A stretch of DNA of 64,000 nt, taken from positions 558,001-622,000 of the forward strand of contig NZ_BBMK01000001.1 of the NCBI RefSeq assembly GCF_000755285.1, given 5' to 3'. Under the pieces are notes generated by a model. The model did not search any database. It saw only the letters and a list, made by a program, of their open reading frames with translations, and was not told where the DNA came from. Source of the stretch: Nonlabens ulvanivorans (GTDB taxonomy: Bacteria > Bacteroidota > Bacteroidia > Flavobacteriales > Flavobacteriaceae). Shown here piece by piece: positions 9,963-19,200 of this stretch. Position numbers and translations under genes: made by a program. Position 1 is the stretch's first letter. Every line of letters starts with the position of its first letter.

Positions 9963-11313
9963 TCCACTTCGCTAATAAATTGTTTCAATTTCCCACGATT
10001 ACTACGATCTAAGGAATCCAATCGTGTAAAAGCGACGGCTAAATTAGGTTCAAGATATTCATCCATAGCTTTTTGGACTTTAGCTTTTTGAGAACCATCC
10101 ATTTCCTGTGAACTCACATATTGAATTTCAAAAGACGCTTCTGCTTTTTGAATGATTATAAATTCTAGTATGTTGACATCTTCATTGATAATCGATTTTG
10201 TAACATAATAAAAGGTCAATCCAGGAACGACTTTACCACTAGGTAATCTTGCGATATCACTGGTACGACCTTGCAAGTTTTCTAAGATCCTAATGCCGTT
10301 TTCTAGTGTTTTTAAACTACCTAAATCGCCTATTTCATAGCGTATCATAGGATGTGCTAGGTTATATAAATCTGTAACGAGTATACGACCTATAGTTCCA
10401 TCTGTAACTGGTTGATTAGCCTCATCGACTATTTCTATAAATAGATTTTGCTGGTTCAGAACAAATTCTCCTTGTTGATTTTCCATAGCAATTAATCCTA
10501 CCTCGCTAGCTCCATATTCATTCACAACGGGAACACCTATCCATTTTTCAAGCAATTTGCGATCATCTGCAAAAAGCATTTCACTGGTTACGATACATAT
10601 TTTTAGACTTGGGCAGTAGGTTTTGAGAGTTGTACCTTTCTCACGACAGTATTTTGCTAGTAGTACGATACTGCTGGTATAACCGTTGAGGTATTCGTAT
10701 TCGCTTTCGCGGAAGCGTGATACATACTTCTCTAATATCGCATTATTTAAATTAAAAATTGGAAACCGTTTACGGTTGCTTACAAAGTCTTTAAGCAACT
10801 CTAGATACTTGCCTTTTCCACTTAAAGGGATTCCATAGAAACGCGCCTGTAAAGACGTGTTGAGGTCAATGTCATGCTCATTATAGGCATGATGAAATGC
10901 AGCCCAAGTAACCGCGTGTGCAAATTTATCTTTTGCATAAGTAAAAGGATGACCGCTAGATCCACTGGTTTTTCCTTTAAAAACGTTTTTTGAGCTGTAG
11001 CTTTTACTCAATCGTTCATGAAGCGGTTGCTGTAAATCTCTTTTAGTAAGTACTGGAAGCTTTGCCCAGTCAGTAGATTTGTTGTCTAATAGGTTTATAT
11101 AGAAGTGGTTATACTTTAAATGGTGTTGTACAATTGCTTCTTACGTTGTTCTATAGATTCGTCAGTGTTACTTAATAATTGTTTAAAATGAGATTTGGCT
11201 TCCTGAATAGGGAAACCTTGCCATCTTAATATGTTGTCAAAAAGTTGTAGTGGCATTTTGAATTTTAAAGCAATATTGAGCAAGGTAAAACTTATTTTTG
11301 CATTCTTAAACAC
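9959..11313 (-). CDS. Phenylacetate-CoA ligase-like (PaaK/LuxE) adenylate-forming protein (frameshifted)
   Basis: An ANL-superfamily protein of ~450 residues. The nucleotide-binding loop is 'KGKTSGSSGHPFTY', an unusual Ser/Gly-rich P-loop typical of the PaaK/LuxE group. It is followed by 'SEMLFADDRKLLEKW', 'VNEYGASEVGLIA' (A5 motif) and 'MIRYEIGDLGSL' with the adenylate-binding Asp. Such genes are common in surface-polysaccharide clusters. The substrate is unknown, and activation of a carboxylate as an acyl-adenylate is inferred. The frame breaks at AA 11141-11142 (coding strand). A third A joins 'EQRKEAIVQHHLKYNHFY'. A one-mismatch palindrome at 10702-10717 encodes SRFRESEY. It converges on the GT2 gene with a 4-base overlap, and its GTG start is only 5 bases from the divergent purD start. 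Confidence 0.75.
10702..10717. repeat. 16-bp palindrome copy, one mismatch (in PaaK-like gene)
   Basis: CGCTTTCGCGGAAGCG, read on the - strand as SRFRESEY. Confidence 0.85.
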
Positions 11314-11318
11314 AACCT

Positions 11319-12589
11319 ATGAACGTCCTTATTCTAGGAAGCGGTGGCCGCGAGCACGCTTTTGCATATTCAATTTCAAAAAGCTCTTTACTTTCTCAAC
11401 TTTTTGTTGCTCCAGGAAATGCTGGTACGGCTCAAATAGCGACTAATGTAGCGTTAGGCGTGACTGACTTTCAGTCTATTAAAGAATTTGTTCTTGAGAA
11501 TAATGTGCAAATGGTAGTAGTTGGACCAGAAGCACCACTGGTAGAAGGAATCTATGATTACTTTCAAGAAGACGCTGCTCTTAAAGATGTCAACGTTATA
11601 GGGCCATCTAAACAAGCAGCCATGCTCGAAGGCTCTAAAGAATTTGCAAAAGAATTTATGGAACGCAATGAAGTTCCTACGGCAGCCTATAAAAGTTTTA
11701 CAGCCACATCACTTAAAGAAGGAATGGCGTTTATTGATTCATTAAAGCCACCATTTGTTTTAAAAGCAGATGGACTCGCTGGTGGAAAAGGTGTGCTTAT
11801 AATTTCTGATGCTCAAGAGGCAAAGGAGTCTCTTGAAGAAATGCTGGTAGGTGGAAAATTTGGCGCTGCATCTAATAAAGTTGTGATTGAAGAATTTCTA
11901 GACGGAATCGAAATGAGCGTTTTTGTTCTTACAGATGGTGATTCATATAAAATTTTGCCTACCGCAAAGGATTATAAACGTATCGGTGAAGGCGACACAG
12001 GTTTAAACACTGGTGGAATGGGTGCGGTTTCTCCAGTACCATTTGCAGATGATGTCCTGATGCAAAAAATTGAGCAAAACGTTGTTATTCCTACTATTGA
12101 TGGATTTAAAAAAGAGAATCTAGTCTACAAAGGATTTGTCTTTATAGGTTTAATGATTGTAGATCAAGAACCGCTTGTTATAGAATATAACGTACGTATG
12201 GGCGATCCAGAAACTGAAGCTGTTCTTCCACGTATATCTAGTGATTTATTAAGTCACTTAAATGCCTTTGCCACGACTAGTTTAGACCAAGAAAATTTAG
12301 TGATTGATGAGCGCAGTGCAACAACAGTAATGTGTGTTGCAGGTGGATATCCCGAGGCTTATGATAAAGGATGGAGATTACAGGTCTAGATGAGGTAGTA
12401 GACAGTATTGTATTTCACGCAGGTACGACTGTAAAAGATGGTAAAGTAGTTACTAATGGTGGACGTGTAATGACAGTAACCTCATACGGCGCAGATTTCA
12501 ATGAGGCACTAAAAAAATCCTACCAGAATGTAGATAAACTACACTTTGATAGGATGTATTATAGAACCGATATAGGTTTTGACCTATAA
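11319..12589 (+). CDS. purD: Phosphoribosylamine-glycine ligase (frameshifted)
   Basis: PurD makes glycinamide ribonucleotide from phosphoribosylamine, glycine and ATP, the second step of de novo purine synthesis. Family motifs are present in order: 'LILGSGGREHA' at the N terminus, 'GPEAPLVEGIYD', 'FVLKADGLAGGKGV' (ATP-grasp), 'NTGGMGAVSPVPF', 'IEYNVRMGDPETE', and the C-terminal domain 'GTTVKDGKVVTNGGRVM'. The frame breaks at GG 12369-12370. A third G gives 'YDKGMEITGLDEVV' and one ~423-residue protein of normal length. Because purD is normally single-copy, the split is more likely a sequence error than a true pseudogene. Confidence 0.92.
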
Positions 12590-12599
12590 TGGTTAAAAG

Positions 12600-12842
12600 T
12601 TATTTCTGATTTTTTCCTAAGAAAGAATGAGCAGTTTGAGTGTGGTCTTCCTCACCATTTGCTTCAAAAATACGTAGTTGCTTAATCCAGTAACCTAAAG
12701 CTACTATTAAAATTGCAATACAAATCCATGAAACGGTATTTGCTAACCACCAGTTTTCTAACTCTAATTCAGCTAGGGCTGAAAATGGAGCTAATAATAT
12801 CTCTTCAAAAAAGTATGCGATTCCTTCAAAAAATTCTTTCAT
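12600..12842 (-). CDS. Small membrane protein, DUF6341-like
   Basis: An 80-residue protein with one clear membrane segment ('WICIAILIVALGYWI', residues ~39-55), preceded by an amphipathic region rich in Phe and Glu and followed by a short acidic tail ending 'SFLGKNQK'. It resembles the flavobacterial DUF6341 family as I remember it. The adjacent divergent gene resembles DUF6427, and the two are often neighbours in this group. No enzymatic function is known. The start codons of the two genes are 46 bases apart, so they share a promoter region. Confidence 0.65.
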   Translation of the reverse strand: MKEFFEGIAYFFEEILLAPFSALAELELENWWLANTVSWICIAILIVALGYWIKQLRIFEANGEEDHTQTAHSFLGKNQK

Positions 12843-12888
12843 TACTGTAAATTGCTTTATACTGATGCAAAAATAGTCAAAAAACCAT

Positions 12889-13800
12889 ATGCTTTCTACT
12901 TTTTTTAGTACTTCTAGACTTGTGCATTATTTAATGCTGTCTATTATTGTAGTAGCGATGGTATTATTTGCCATATTATGGGATCCACAAATGCATTGGT
13001 GGGAACTTATATCCATATTAGTTTTATCGGGAAGTCTTGCTCTAGTTGAATTTATTGTATCTAAGAATGATTTAACACCATCATCTAGTTATGCCTTGTG
13101 GTGCGCTACCATTTTACTGCTTACTTATCTTGCTTTTAAAGTACCGCTGCATATTATCATCGCGTTGTTTTTTATTTTGTTAGCAATTCGCCGTTTGTTG
13201 AGCCTTAAAACAGGACATTCAATTATAAAAAAGATTTTTGATGCTACCTTCTGGATATCTATAGCAACCATTTTTTATCACTGGAGCGCCTTATTATATC
13301 TTCTAGTTTTTGTCTCTATATTTCTTTATGTGCGCAACGATTTCAGGCACTGGGCAACACCTTTTATTGGCTTGGGCTGTGTATGGGTATTGTTATTTAC
13401 TTACGACTATGTGTGGGATGATCAAGTGATTTCTTTACTATGGCAATCTTATAAAACCTCTTATCTATGGGAGAGAGATGTATTTCAAGGGCAAGAATTT
13501 ATTTTATTAATCCTTATCACATTGTCAGTCATAGGATTGTTTGTATACATGACTAAACTTATTGATATACAGCAAAGTGTGCGACCTCGATTTACCATTA
13601 TGACATTTATGGGTCTATGTGGTATGACTTTATTTTTAATCGACTTTGAATCATTTTGTAATGGAGGATATTTATTTTTAATATTACCATTAAGTGTATT
13701 TATCGCAAGAGTCGTTCATGCAATAGATCATAAAGTTTTTAAAGAAATCTTTCTTTGGATTCCTATTTTACTACTGTTAGGCAGTTTTTTACTCTATTAA
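12889..13800 (+). CDS. Polytopic membrane protein, DUF6427-like
   Basis: A 303-residue protein made almost entirely of hydrophobic segments (about ten), with short loops such as 'LLSLKTGHSIIKK', 'YVRNDFRHWATPF' and 'YKTSYLWERDVFQGQEF'. The size and N-terminal 'STFFSTSRLVHYLM' resemble the flavobacterial DUF6427 family. I do not know a function. It is divergent from the DUF6341-like gene and lies 55 bases before the DUF4254 gene in the same direction. Confidence 0.7.
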   Translation: MLSTFFSTSRLVHYLMLSIIVVAMVLFAILWDPQMHWWELISILVLSGSLALVEFIVSKNDLTPSSSYALWCATILLLTYLAFKVPLHIIIALFFILLAIRRLLSLKTGHSIIKKIFDATFWISIATIFYHWSALLYLLVFVSIFLYVRNDFRHWATPFIGLGCVWVLLFTYDYVWDDQVISLLWQSYKTSYLWERDVFQGQEFILLILITLSVIGLFVYMTKLIDIQQSVRPRFTIMTFMGLCGMTLFLIDFESFCNGGYLFLILPLSVFIARVVHAIDHKVFKEIFLWIPILLLLGSFLLY

Positions 13801-13828
13801 AACAGACTCAAAATTGACTAAAGAGACT

Positions 13829-13836
13829 TATATTTG
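13829..13836 (+). promoter_or_regulatory. Possible -7 promoter box (TATATTTG)
   Basis: TATATTTG matches the Bacteroidota -7 consensus TAnnTTTG and lies 19 bases before the DUF4254 start codon. I do not see a well-spaced -33 TTTG element, so the call is weak. Confidence 0.35.
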
Positions 13837-13855
13837 TATCTTAAAATAACAAATT

Positions 13856-14463
13856 ATGTTCTCAGATAAAGCCAATGCTATTTTTCAAAAAGTTATCGAT
13901 GTTTACCACGTTGTAAATACAGTTGATCAACCTTTTGAAATGCATATGATCGTACTACTGATGTTATCGAGCACCTATTATATCGCAAGTGTTGGATTGA
14001 TACGGTACAATGGCATTATGAAGATATCATCCGTGATCCTAACATAGATCCAGTTGCAGCACTAACTTTAAAACGTCAGATAGATGCTAGTAACCAGGAT
14101 CGTACAGATATGGTCGAGTATGTAGATAGTTATTTTTTAGATAAATATGCAGACGTTACCGTAAAGGAAAATGCGACTATTAATACAGAAAGCCCAGCAT
14201 GGGCAATTGATAGATTATCTATCCTAGCATTAAAAATTTATCACATGAATGAAGAAGCAACACGTACAGATGCTTCTCCATCACATACTGATGCCTGTCA
14301 GAAAAAATTAGACATCTTATTAGAACAACGCATCGATCTTTCTACTGCTCTAGATCAATTGTTAGACGACATTGCTCATGGTCGCAAATACATGAAAGTG
14401 TATAAGCAAATGAAGATGTATAATGATGATGAGCTTAATCCAGTATTGAGAGCACGTAAATAA
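13856..14463 (+). CDS. DUF4254 domain-containing protein (frameshifted)
   Basis: A soluble alpha-helical protein of ~202 residues. Conserved-looking features include 'WHYEDIIRDPNIDP', 'NQDRTDMVEYVDSYFLD' and 'SLTALDQLLDDI'-like helices near the C terminus. The frame breaks at AAA 13938-13940. A fourth A gives 'QPFENAYDRTTDVIEHLLYR', running into 'KCWIDTVQWHYED'. The following GT9 gene starts 2 bases after the stop, and DUF4254 proteins are known to me mainly as neighbours of glycosyltransferase-9 genes, so a role linked to glycan assembly is plausible. No function has been shown that I can name. Confidence 0.72.
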
Positions 14464-14464
14464 T

Positions 14465-15490
14465 ATGTCCTTACCGCAACGCATTCTCGTTATCAGGCTC
14501 AGTGCCATGGGTGACGTGGCTATGTGTGTGCCTGTTTTACTTTCTTTACAAAGAGATTATCCTAATGTTGAGGTGATCACGCTTTCGCGAAAGCGATTTA
14601 AACCCATCTTATCACAAATACCTAGCGTTACGTTTATAGAAGCTCAAGTAGACGATATGCACAAAGGAATTACCGGTTTATGGAAACTAGCCAAAGAGTT
14701 GAAAGAACTTCAACCACAAGCCATTGCAGATTTTCATAATGTGTTGCGCAGTAAGATGTTGCGTGCATTTATGATGGGAATACCTAACACTGTTATTAAT
14801 AAAGGTCGCGCAGAAAAAAAACAATTAATTGAAACCTCATCATTTTTTAAACCTCTTAAACATAGTACAGAGCGATATGCAGATGTATTGCGCGATCTAG
14901 GTTTTGAAATGAATTTAAAACAAGACGAGTTTCTTCCAAAAAGACCCATTTCTGCTCAAATACATGAAAAAATAGGCAAAAACTCTTCTAAATGGATAGG
15001 TTTTGCGCCATTTGCAGCACATCGCACAAAGGCTGTTGGACTTGAAAAAGCTACAGACATTGCTCAAAAAATTGCTGCATTACCCAATGTAAAATTATTA
15101 TTATTTGGTGGTGGAAAGAAAGAAACCAGTGATCTAGCTCAAATTGCAACCAGTGCAGATAATATTATCTCACTAGCAGGTAATTTAGTTTTTAATGAAG
15201 AGTTAGACCTTATTTCAAATCTCGATGCTATGATTGCTATGGATAGTGGTAATGGTCACCTAGCAGCGATGTATGGTGTTCCAGTAATTACCCTTTGGGG
15301 AAACACACATCCATATGCTGGTTTTGCACCTTATGCACAGCCTATGGAACGTCAACTTACTGTTGATAGAATAACTTATCCATTAGTTCCTACTTCTATT
15401 TTTGGTAATCAATTAGTGGACGGCTATGAAGATATTACTGATTTTATAGAGACTTCTCGCATTCTAGAAGAGTTGAAGAAGTTGTTGTAG
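14465..15490 (+). CDS. Glycosyltransferase family 9 (heptosyltransferase-like)
   Basis: A 341-residue GT-B enzyme of the ADP-heptose:LPS heptosyltransferase family. The N-terminal motif is 'RILVIRLSAMGDVAMCVPVL' and the C-terminal donor-site motif is 'AMDSGNGHLAAMYGVPVI', followed by 'LWGNTHPYAGFAP'. It probably transfers a heptose or other sugar to the LPS inner core at the cytoplasmic face of the inner membrane. A perfect 16-bp palindrome at 14580-14595 lies inside the gene and encodes ITLSRKRF. A G4 run in 'TLWGNTHP' (15297-15300) is intact and in frame, which contrasts with the 5- and 7-long runs elsewhere. It is cotranscribed with the DUF4254 gene. Confidence 0.85.
   Translation: MSLPQRILVIRLSAMGDVAMCVPVLLSLQRDYPNVEVITLSRKRFKPILSQIPSVTFIEAQVDDMHKGITGLWKLAKELKELQPQAIADFHNVLRSKMLRAFMMGIPNTVINKGRAEKKQLIETSSFFKPLKHSTERYADVLRDLGFEMNLKQDEFLPKRPISAQIHEKIGKNSSKWIGFAPFAAHRTKAVGLEKATDIAQKIAALPNVKLLLFGGGKKETSDLAQIATSADNIISLAGNLVFNEELDLISNLDAMIAMDSGNGHLAAMYGVPVITLWGNTHPYAGFAPYAQPMERQLTVDRITYPLVPTSIFGNQLVDGYEDITDFIETSRILEELKKLL
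14580..14595. repeat. Perfect 16-bp palindrome CGCTTTCGCGAAAGCG (in GT9 gene)
   Basis: A perfect copy read as TLSRKRF, in a different frame from the wcaI copy. Confidence 0.9.
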
Positions 15491-15502
15491 GTAACAGCAA
15501 TT

Positions 15503-15805
15503 TTATTCCTTCCCAAAACTATATTCACGTTCCACTTTACAAATTCGTATATGGTACCACTCATACCAATCAGATTTTCCTAAGCGTTGGGCTATTTGAT
15601 GATCGACTTGCTGTTTCCATTGTGAAATAGATTCTAGAGATTCCCAGTAAGAAACGGTAATGCCTATTTGTTCACGAGCAGATTCGTGATGTTTATATCC
15701 AGGTTGTAGTTGTGCAAGTTTTTCCATTAACCGCGCCATAGAATCATACTCAGGAATATTTTCTTTTTTAACTGAGGTAAATATAACGGCGTAGTAAGGC
15801 TTCAT
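15503..15805 (-). CDS. Antibiotic biosynthesis monooxygenase (ABM)-like protein
   Basis: A ~100-residue ferredoxin-like alpha/beta protein: 'YYAVIFTSVKKENIPEYDSM', 'GYKHHESAREQIGITVSYW', 'SISQWKQQVDH' and 'WYEWYHIRICKVEREYSF'. This layout, with the conserved Trp in 'YWESLESISQWK', is the ABM/dimeric barrel family. The E. coli YgiN-type members act on quinones and others on haem or aromatics, so the substrate cannot be assigned. I chose the ATG at 15805, because the upstream in-frame GTG overlaps the preceding gene. It lies 13 bases after that gene and may be cotranscribed. Confidence 0.72.
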   Translation of the reverse strand: MKPYYAVIFTSVKKENIPEYDSMARLMEKLAQLQPGYKHHESAREQIGITVSYWESLESISQWKQQVDHQIAQRLGKSDWYEWYHIRICKVEREYSFGKE

Positions 15806-15818
15806 TTTAATTATATTC

Positions 15819-16211
15819 TTATTCACATGCTTCTCTACTCCAATTAGTAGCGCCTACACATAAATAGGATTCTTGCAGTTTGATAAACTGATAGAAGCCA
15901 TCTTTATTTGTTATTTTATAATGGATTTTAATTTCTTGTAGCAAAGGATGTTCTAGGTCTGTGATGTGCCAATCTAGGGTTTTTAAAGATTGAAACTCTT
16001 GATAATGATAACTGTCATTACCATCAATTACATAATCTTTAGGTATGTAAGTGCAGTACTTATTAAGAATCTGATCCAAAGACATTTTTACTTCACTATT
16101 CTTAATTTCTTCATTAATAGTGGTTACATCGATATTTTTAAATCCCTCATGATCTTGAGCACTCAGATTAAGAGTGCCCAAGAATAAAAGTATAATTATG
16201 ATTCTTTGCAT
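15819..16211 (-). CDS. Small secreted protein, unknown
   Basis: About 130 residues. The ATG at 16211 gives a typical signal peptide (residues 1-19, 'MQRIIIILLFLGTLNLSAQ'), so I prefer it to the longer open frame reaching 16286. The mature part holds 'VDVTTINEEI'-like helices and a C-terminal segment with two Cys ('YLCVGATNWSREACE') that could form a disulphide. A third Cys is in 'NKYCTYIPKDY'. I do not recognise a family. It lies 7 bases downstream of the alpha-2-macroglobulin gene and is probably in the same transcript. Confidence 0.6.
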   Translation of the reverse strand: MQRIIIILLFLGTLNLSAQDHEGFKNIDVTTINEEIKNSEVKMSLDQILNKYCTYIPKDYVIDGNDSYHYQEFQSLKTLDWHITDLEHPLLQEIKIHYKITNKDGFYQFIKLQESYLCVGATNWSREACE

Positions 16212-16218
16212 ATTTAAA

Positions 16219-19200
16219 TTATCTCTTAATTTCAATCCATTGTCCTTTATTGCGCACGATATACTCGTTATCATACATCGCTTCACACTGTATACCAGGC
16301 AGGTAATAATTACCTAGATAACTTGCGTTGATAACCGTTTCAAAGGTGATGGACTTATTAGATTGTAAGCTGAAGTAATAATTTACTCGATCATCTCTTA
16401 TGTCGGTATATTCAGCTTTGTTGCTTGTGTTGTCACCGTATTCTGTAAAACGAGTATTGACTATTTCCCAACCACTAGGTAAAATCTGGCTTAAAGCGAT
16501 ATCATTTACATATAGGCCTGTCGTATTTGTGATGATCACTTTTGCTGTGATTTCTGTTCCCTGTATGATATTATTCATATTAATCGCTTTACCATTACCA
16601 TCCGTATAGGTTACGATTGCAGATAACTTACTTTTCACTGTCTTTTCTTCACCTACTGGTAATTTTCCTGTGGTTGCCGTAGTGATGAAAATACTGTTTT
16701 CACCATTGTTAGTTACAGATATAGAAGTCGCTTGAGTATCTATTTCTAAATCACGACTGGCTAAACTTTTACCACTAGAAACAGATGTAGAATTGCCTTT
16801 AAAACTATAACTAACGTCAATTCCTTTTCCTCCTATAAAATCTGCATATTTTGAAATAGCGAGTAAGGAATAAGCGGTCTCTTGAGTACTATAATACTTT
16901 TGAGAATCAAGTCCTTTTGCGAGGTCTTCTACAAGATTTCTTGCCTTGCCATTTTCTTTTAATAGAATCATAGTTTCTAGAGCCATAGCACGATTGCGTT
17001 GTGGTGATCCATAGGTTCTATAATCATATCTAGAAGGTTTAAAGTCTATGTTTGAATTAGAGACCAACTCATTTGCCGCTTTTTGTTGACCTACCAGAGC
17101 ATATGCTGCTGCTAGTCTTAATTTACTTTCATTAGACAGATTTCTGGTTTCTCTTAATCTATTCATGGAAGATAAATCTGGCGCTCCGGCTAGTGCTAGT
17201 GTATAGAGTCGATATGCTTGATGTATGTCATTCCACTCTGTATAACGCCATTCTTTTGATGCTCTTTTTTGATAAGATATCCAATTAGATTTAAAAGATA
17301 TTGGTATGGTGTATCCCATTTTCTCTGCTTCAATTAAAAAGTGGCCTGCATAACTTGTTCCCCCCCAATCGTTTGCACTACCATATCCAGGCCAGTAAGA
17401 GAATCCACCACCAGAACGTTGGTAACGACCTAATTTTCTAATTGCAGCTTTAATATTCTTACTCGTTGCTGCTTGTTTAGTACTGGTCAAATCTACAACT
17501 TTACTCAAGTGTAATTGCGGGAAGGCAGCACTGGTAGTTTGCTCCACACATCCATGTGGATAACGGATCAAATAACTCAATCTACGACCTAAATCCATTG
17601 ATGGTAAACTAGAAAAACTGACTTCGGCACTGTTAGTTCCACCAGTTCCAAATGGCGTTATAGGAACGCTAACTGTTGCGCCAGCGGCAACCTCTGCCTT
17701 TTCTGATATGGTTGTATATGGATTAGGATTTACAATATCAATTTCAGTACTGTAAGCTGCTTTTTCTCCATTACCGCTGGCTCTAAGTTCAAGTTTTGCA
17801 ATTCCAGCTTGTGATTTCACTTTCACATCAAAATAGGCAATTTGATCACCTGTTTCTGTAAAGCTTAGCTTTTGAGAATTCCCGTTTAAAAATTCAAAGT
17901 ATGGTGAGTTCTCCATAGTTACACTAACATTTTTCACTTTTTTATCCATTGCAAAGATGGTTACAGGCAACTTTACTGTTTCCCCCCCAGGAGATAGTTT
18001 TCGCGGAAGCGAAGCCAACATCATTAATGGTTTTTTAACCGCAGTAGTTTTCTCTGCATTTCCATAAGATTCTGTATTATTATTACCGGCTACAACCATG
18101 GTGCGCACAGAACCACATAACGTGGGATGTCGATAGTATGCGATTTACTGCTGCCAGCTTCTAACTGGAATGGCCCTAAGTGAATGACCATAGGTGTGAA
18201 GCGATTTGCTTTTTTCCTTTGGCATCTTGTGCAGTTCCATCACCGCCTATTTCAAAGGCTGCATCGATACGGCCGCCGTAAGCACCGACTACATCATCAA
18301 AAATATCCCATGTTTTTACTCCTAATGCCTCGCGAGCAAAAAAGGTATCCCAAGCATTAGGCGTTTTGAAATTTGTTAAATCCAATAGTCCTTCATCAAC
18401 TATGGCAATGGTATAGGTCATAGCTTTACCGTTTTTCTCACTCACTTTTATGGTCGTCTGACTTTCTGGAGCGAGCTCATCTGGCATATGGATCACAGGA
18501 TATAAATGTGAAGCTTTATTTTCTACTAAAAGCGGTATCACACCATACATTCTTAAAGGAAGATCGTTTGCGGTTTGTGCATGTGGCTGTAAATAAGTGA
18601 TGTGCACAAATACATTAGGAACGTAAAGGTTGTTGAGAGGTATATTTACTACAGTTTCATCTTTTGTGGTGTCTACCCATTGTGCATCGAGCACTTCTGT
18701 ACCGTTTTCTATGGTGACTAGTGCACGACCACCGCTAGTACTAGGGAAAGTGATTTTTGCATTTTCACCTACTACGTATTTTTCTTTATCTGCATTAAAA
18801 ATAAGCATGGAAGCGGTTTCTGGGTCTGTCTTACGACTTTTTCCAGCCCATCCTGGCCAGTCTACATAAACTAATTTACCTGTCGCATGTCCACTGGTTG
18901 GGTCGTAGACACGTACTAAATATCGTCCCCCCCATTCTGGATATTCTAGATTGAATTTAAAGTCGCCTTTACCATTACTACCAGTGGATACAGTGGTTTG
19001 CATAATGAGTTCTTTATATTCTCTAGACTCATAACGTGATAAACTGTTTGAAGAGCTTTGCCACCACCAGCGCCAGTTTACCTTATAAACTTTTACTTCT
19101 AGGTTTTTGGTTGCTTTAGGTTTTCCGTTTTCATCAACAGTTACTACATCAAATTTATGGTCACGATCGGTAACTAACATGCCACGACGTTTATCTCCTG

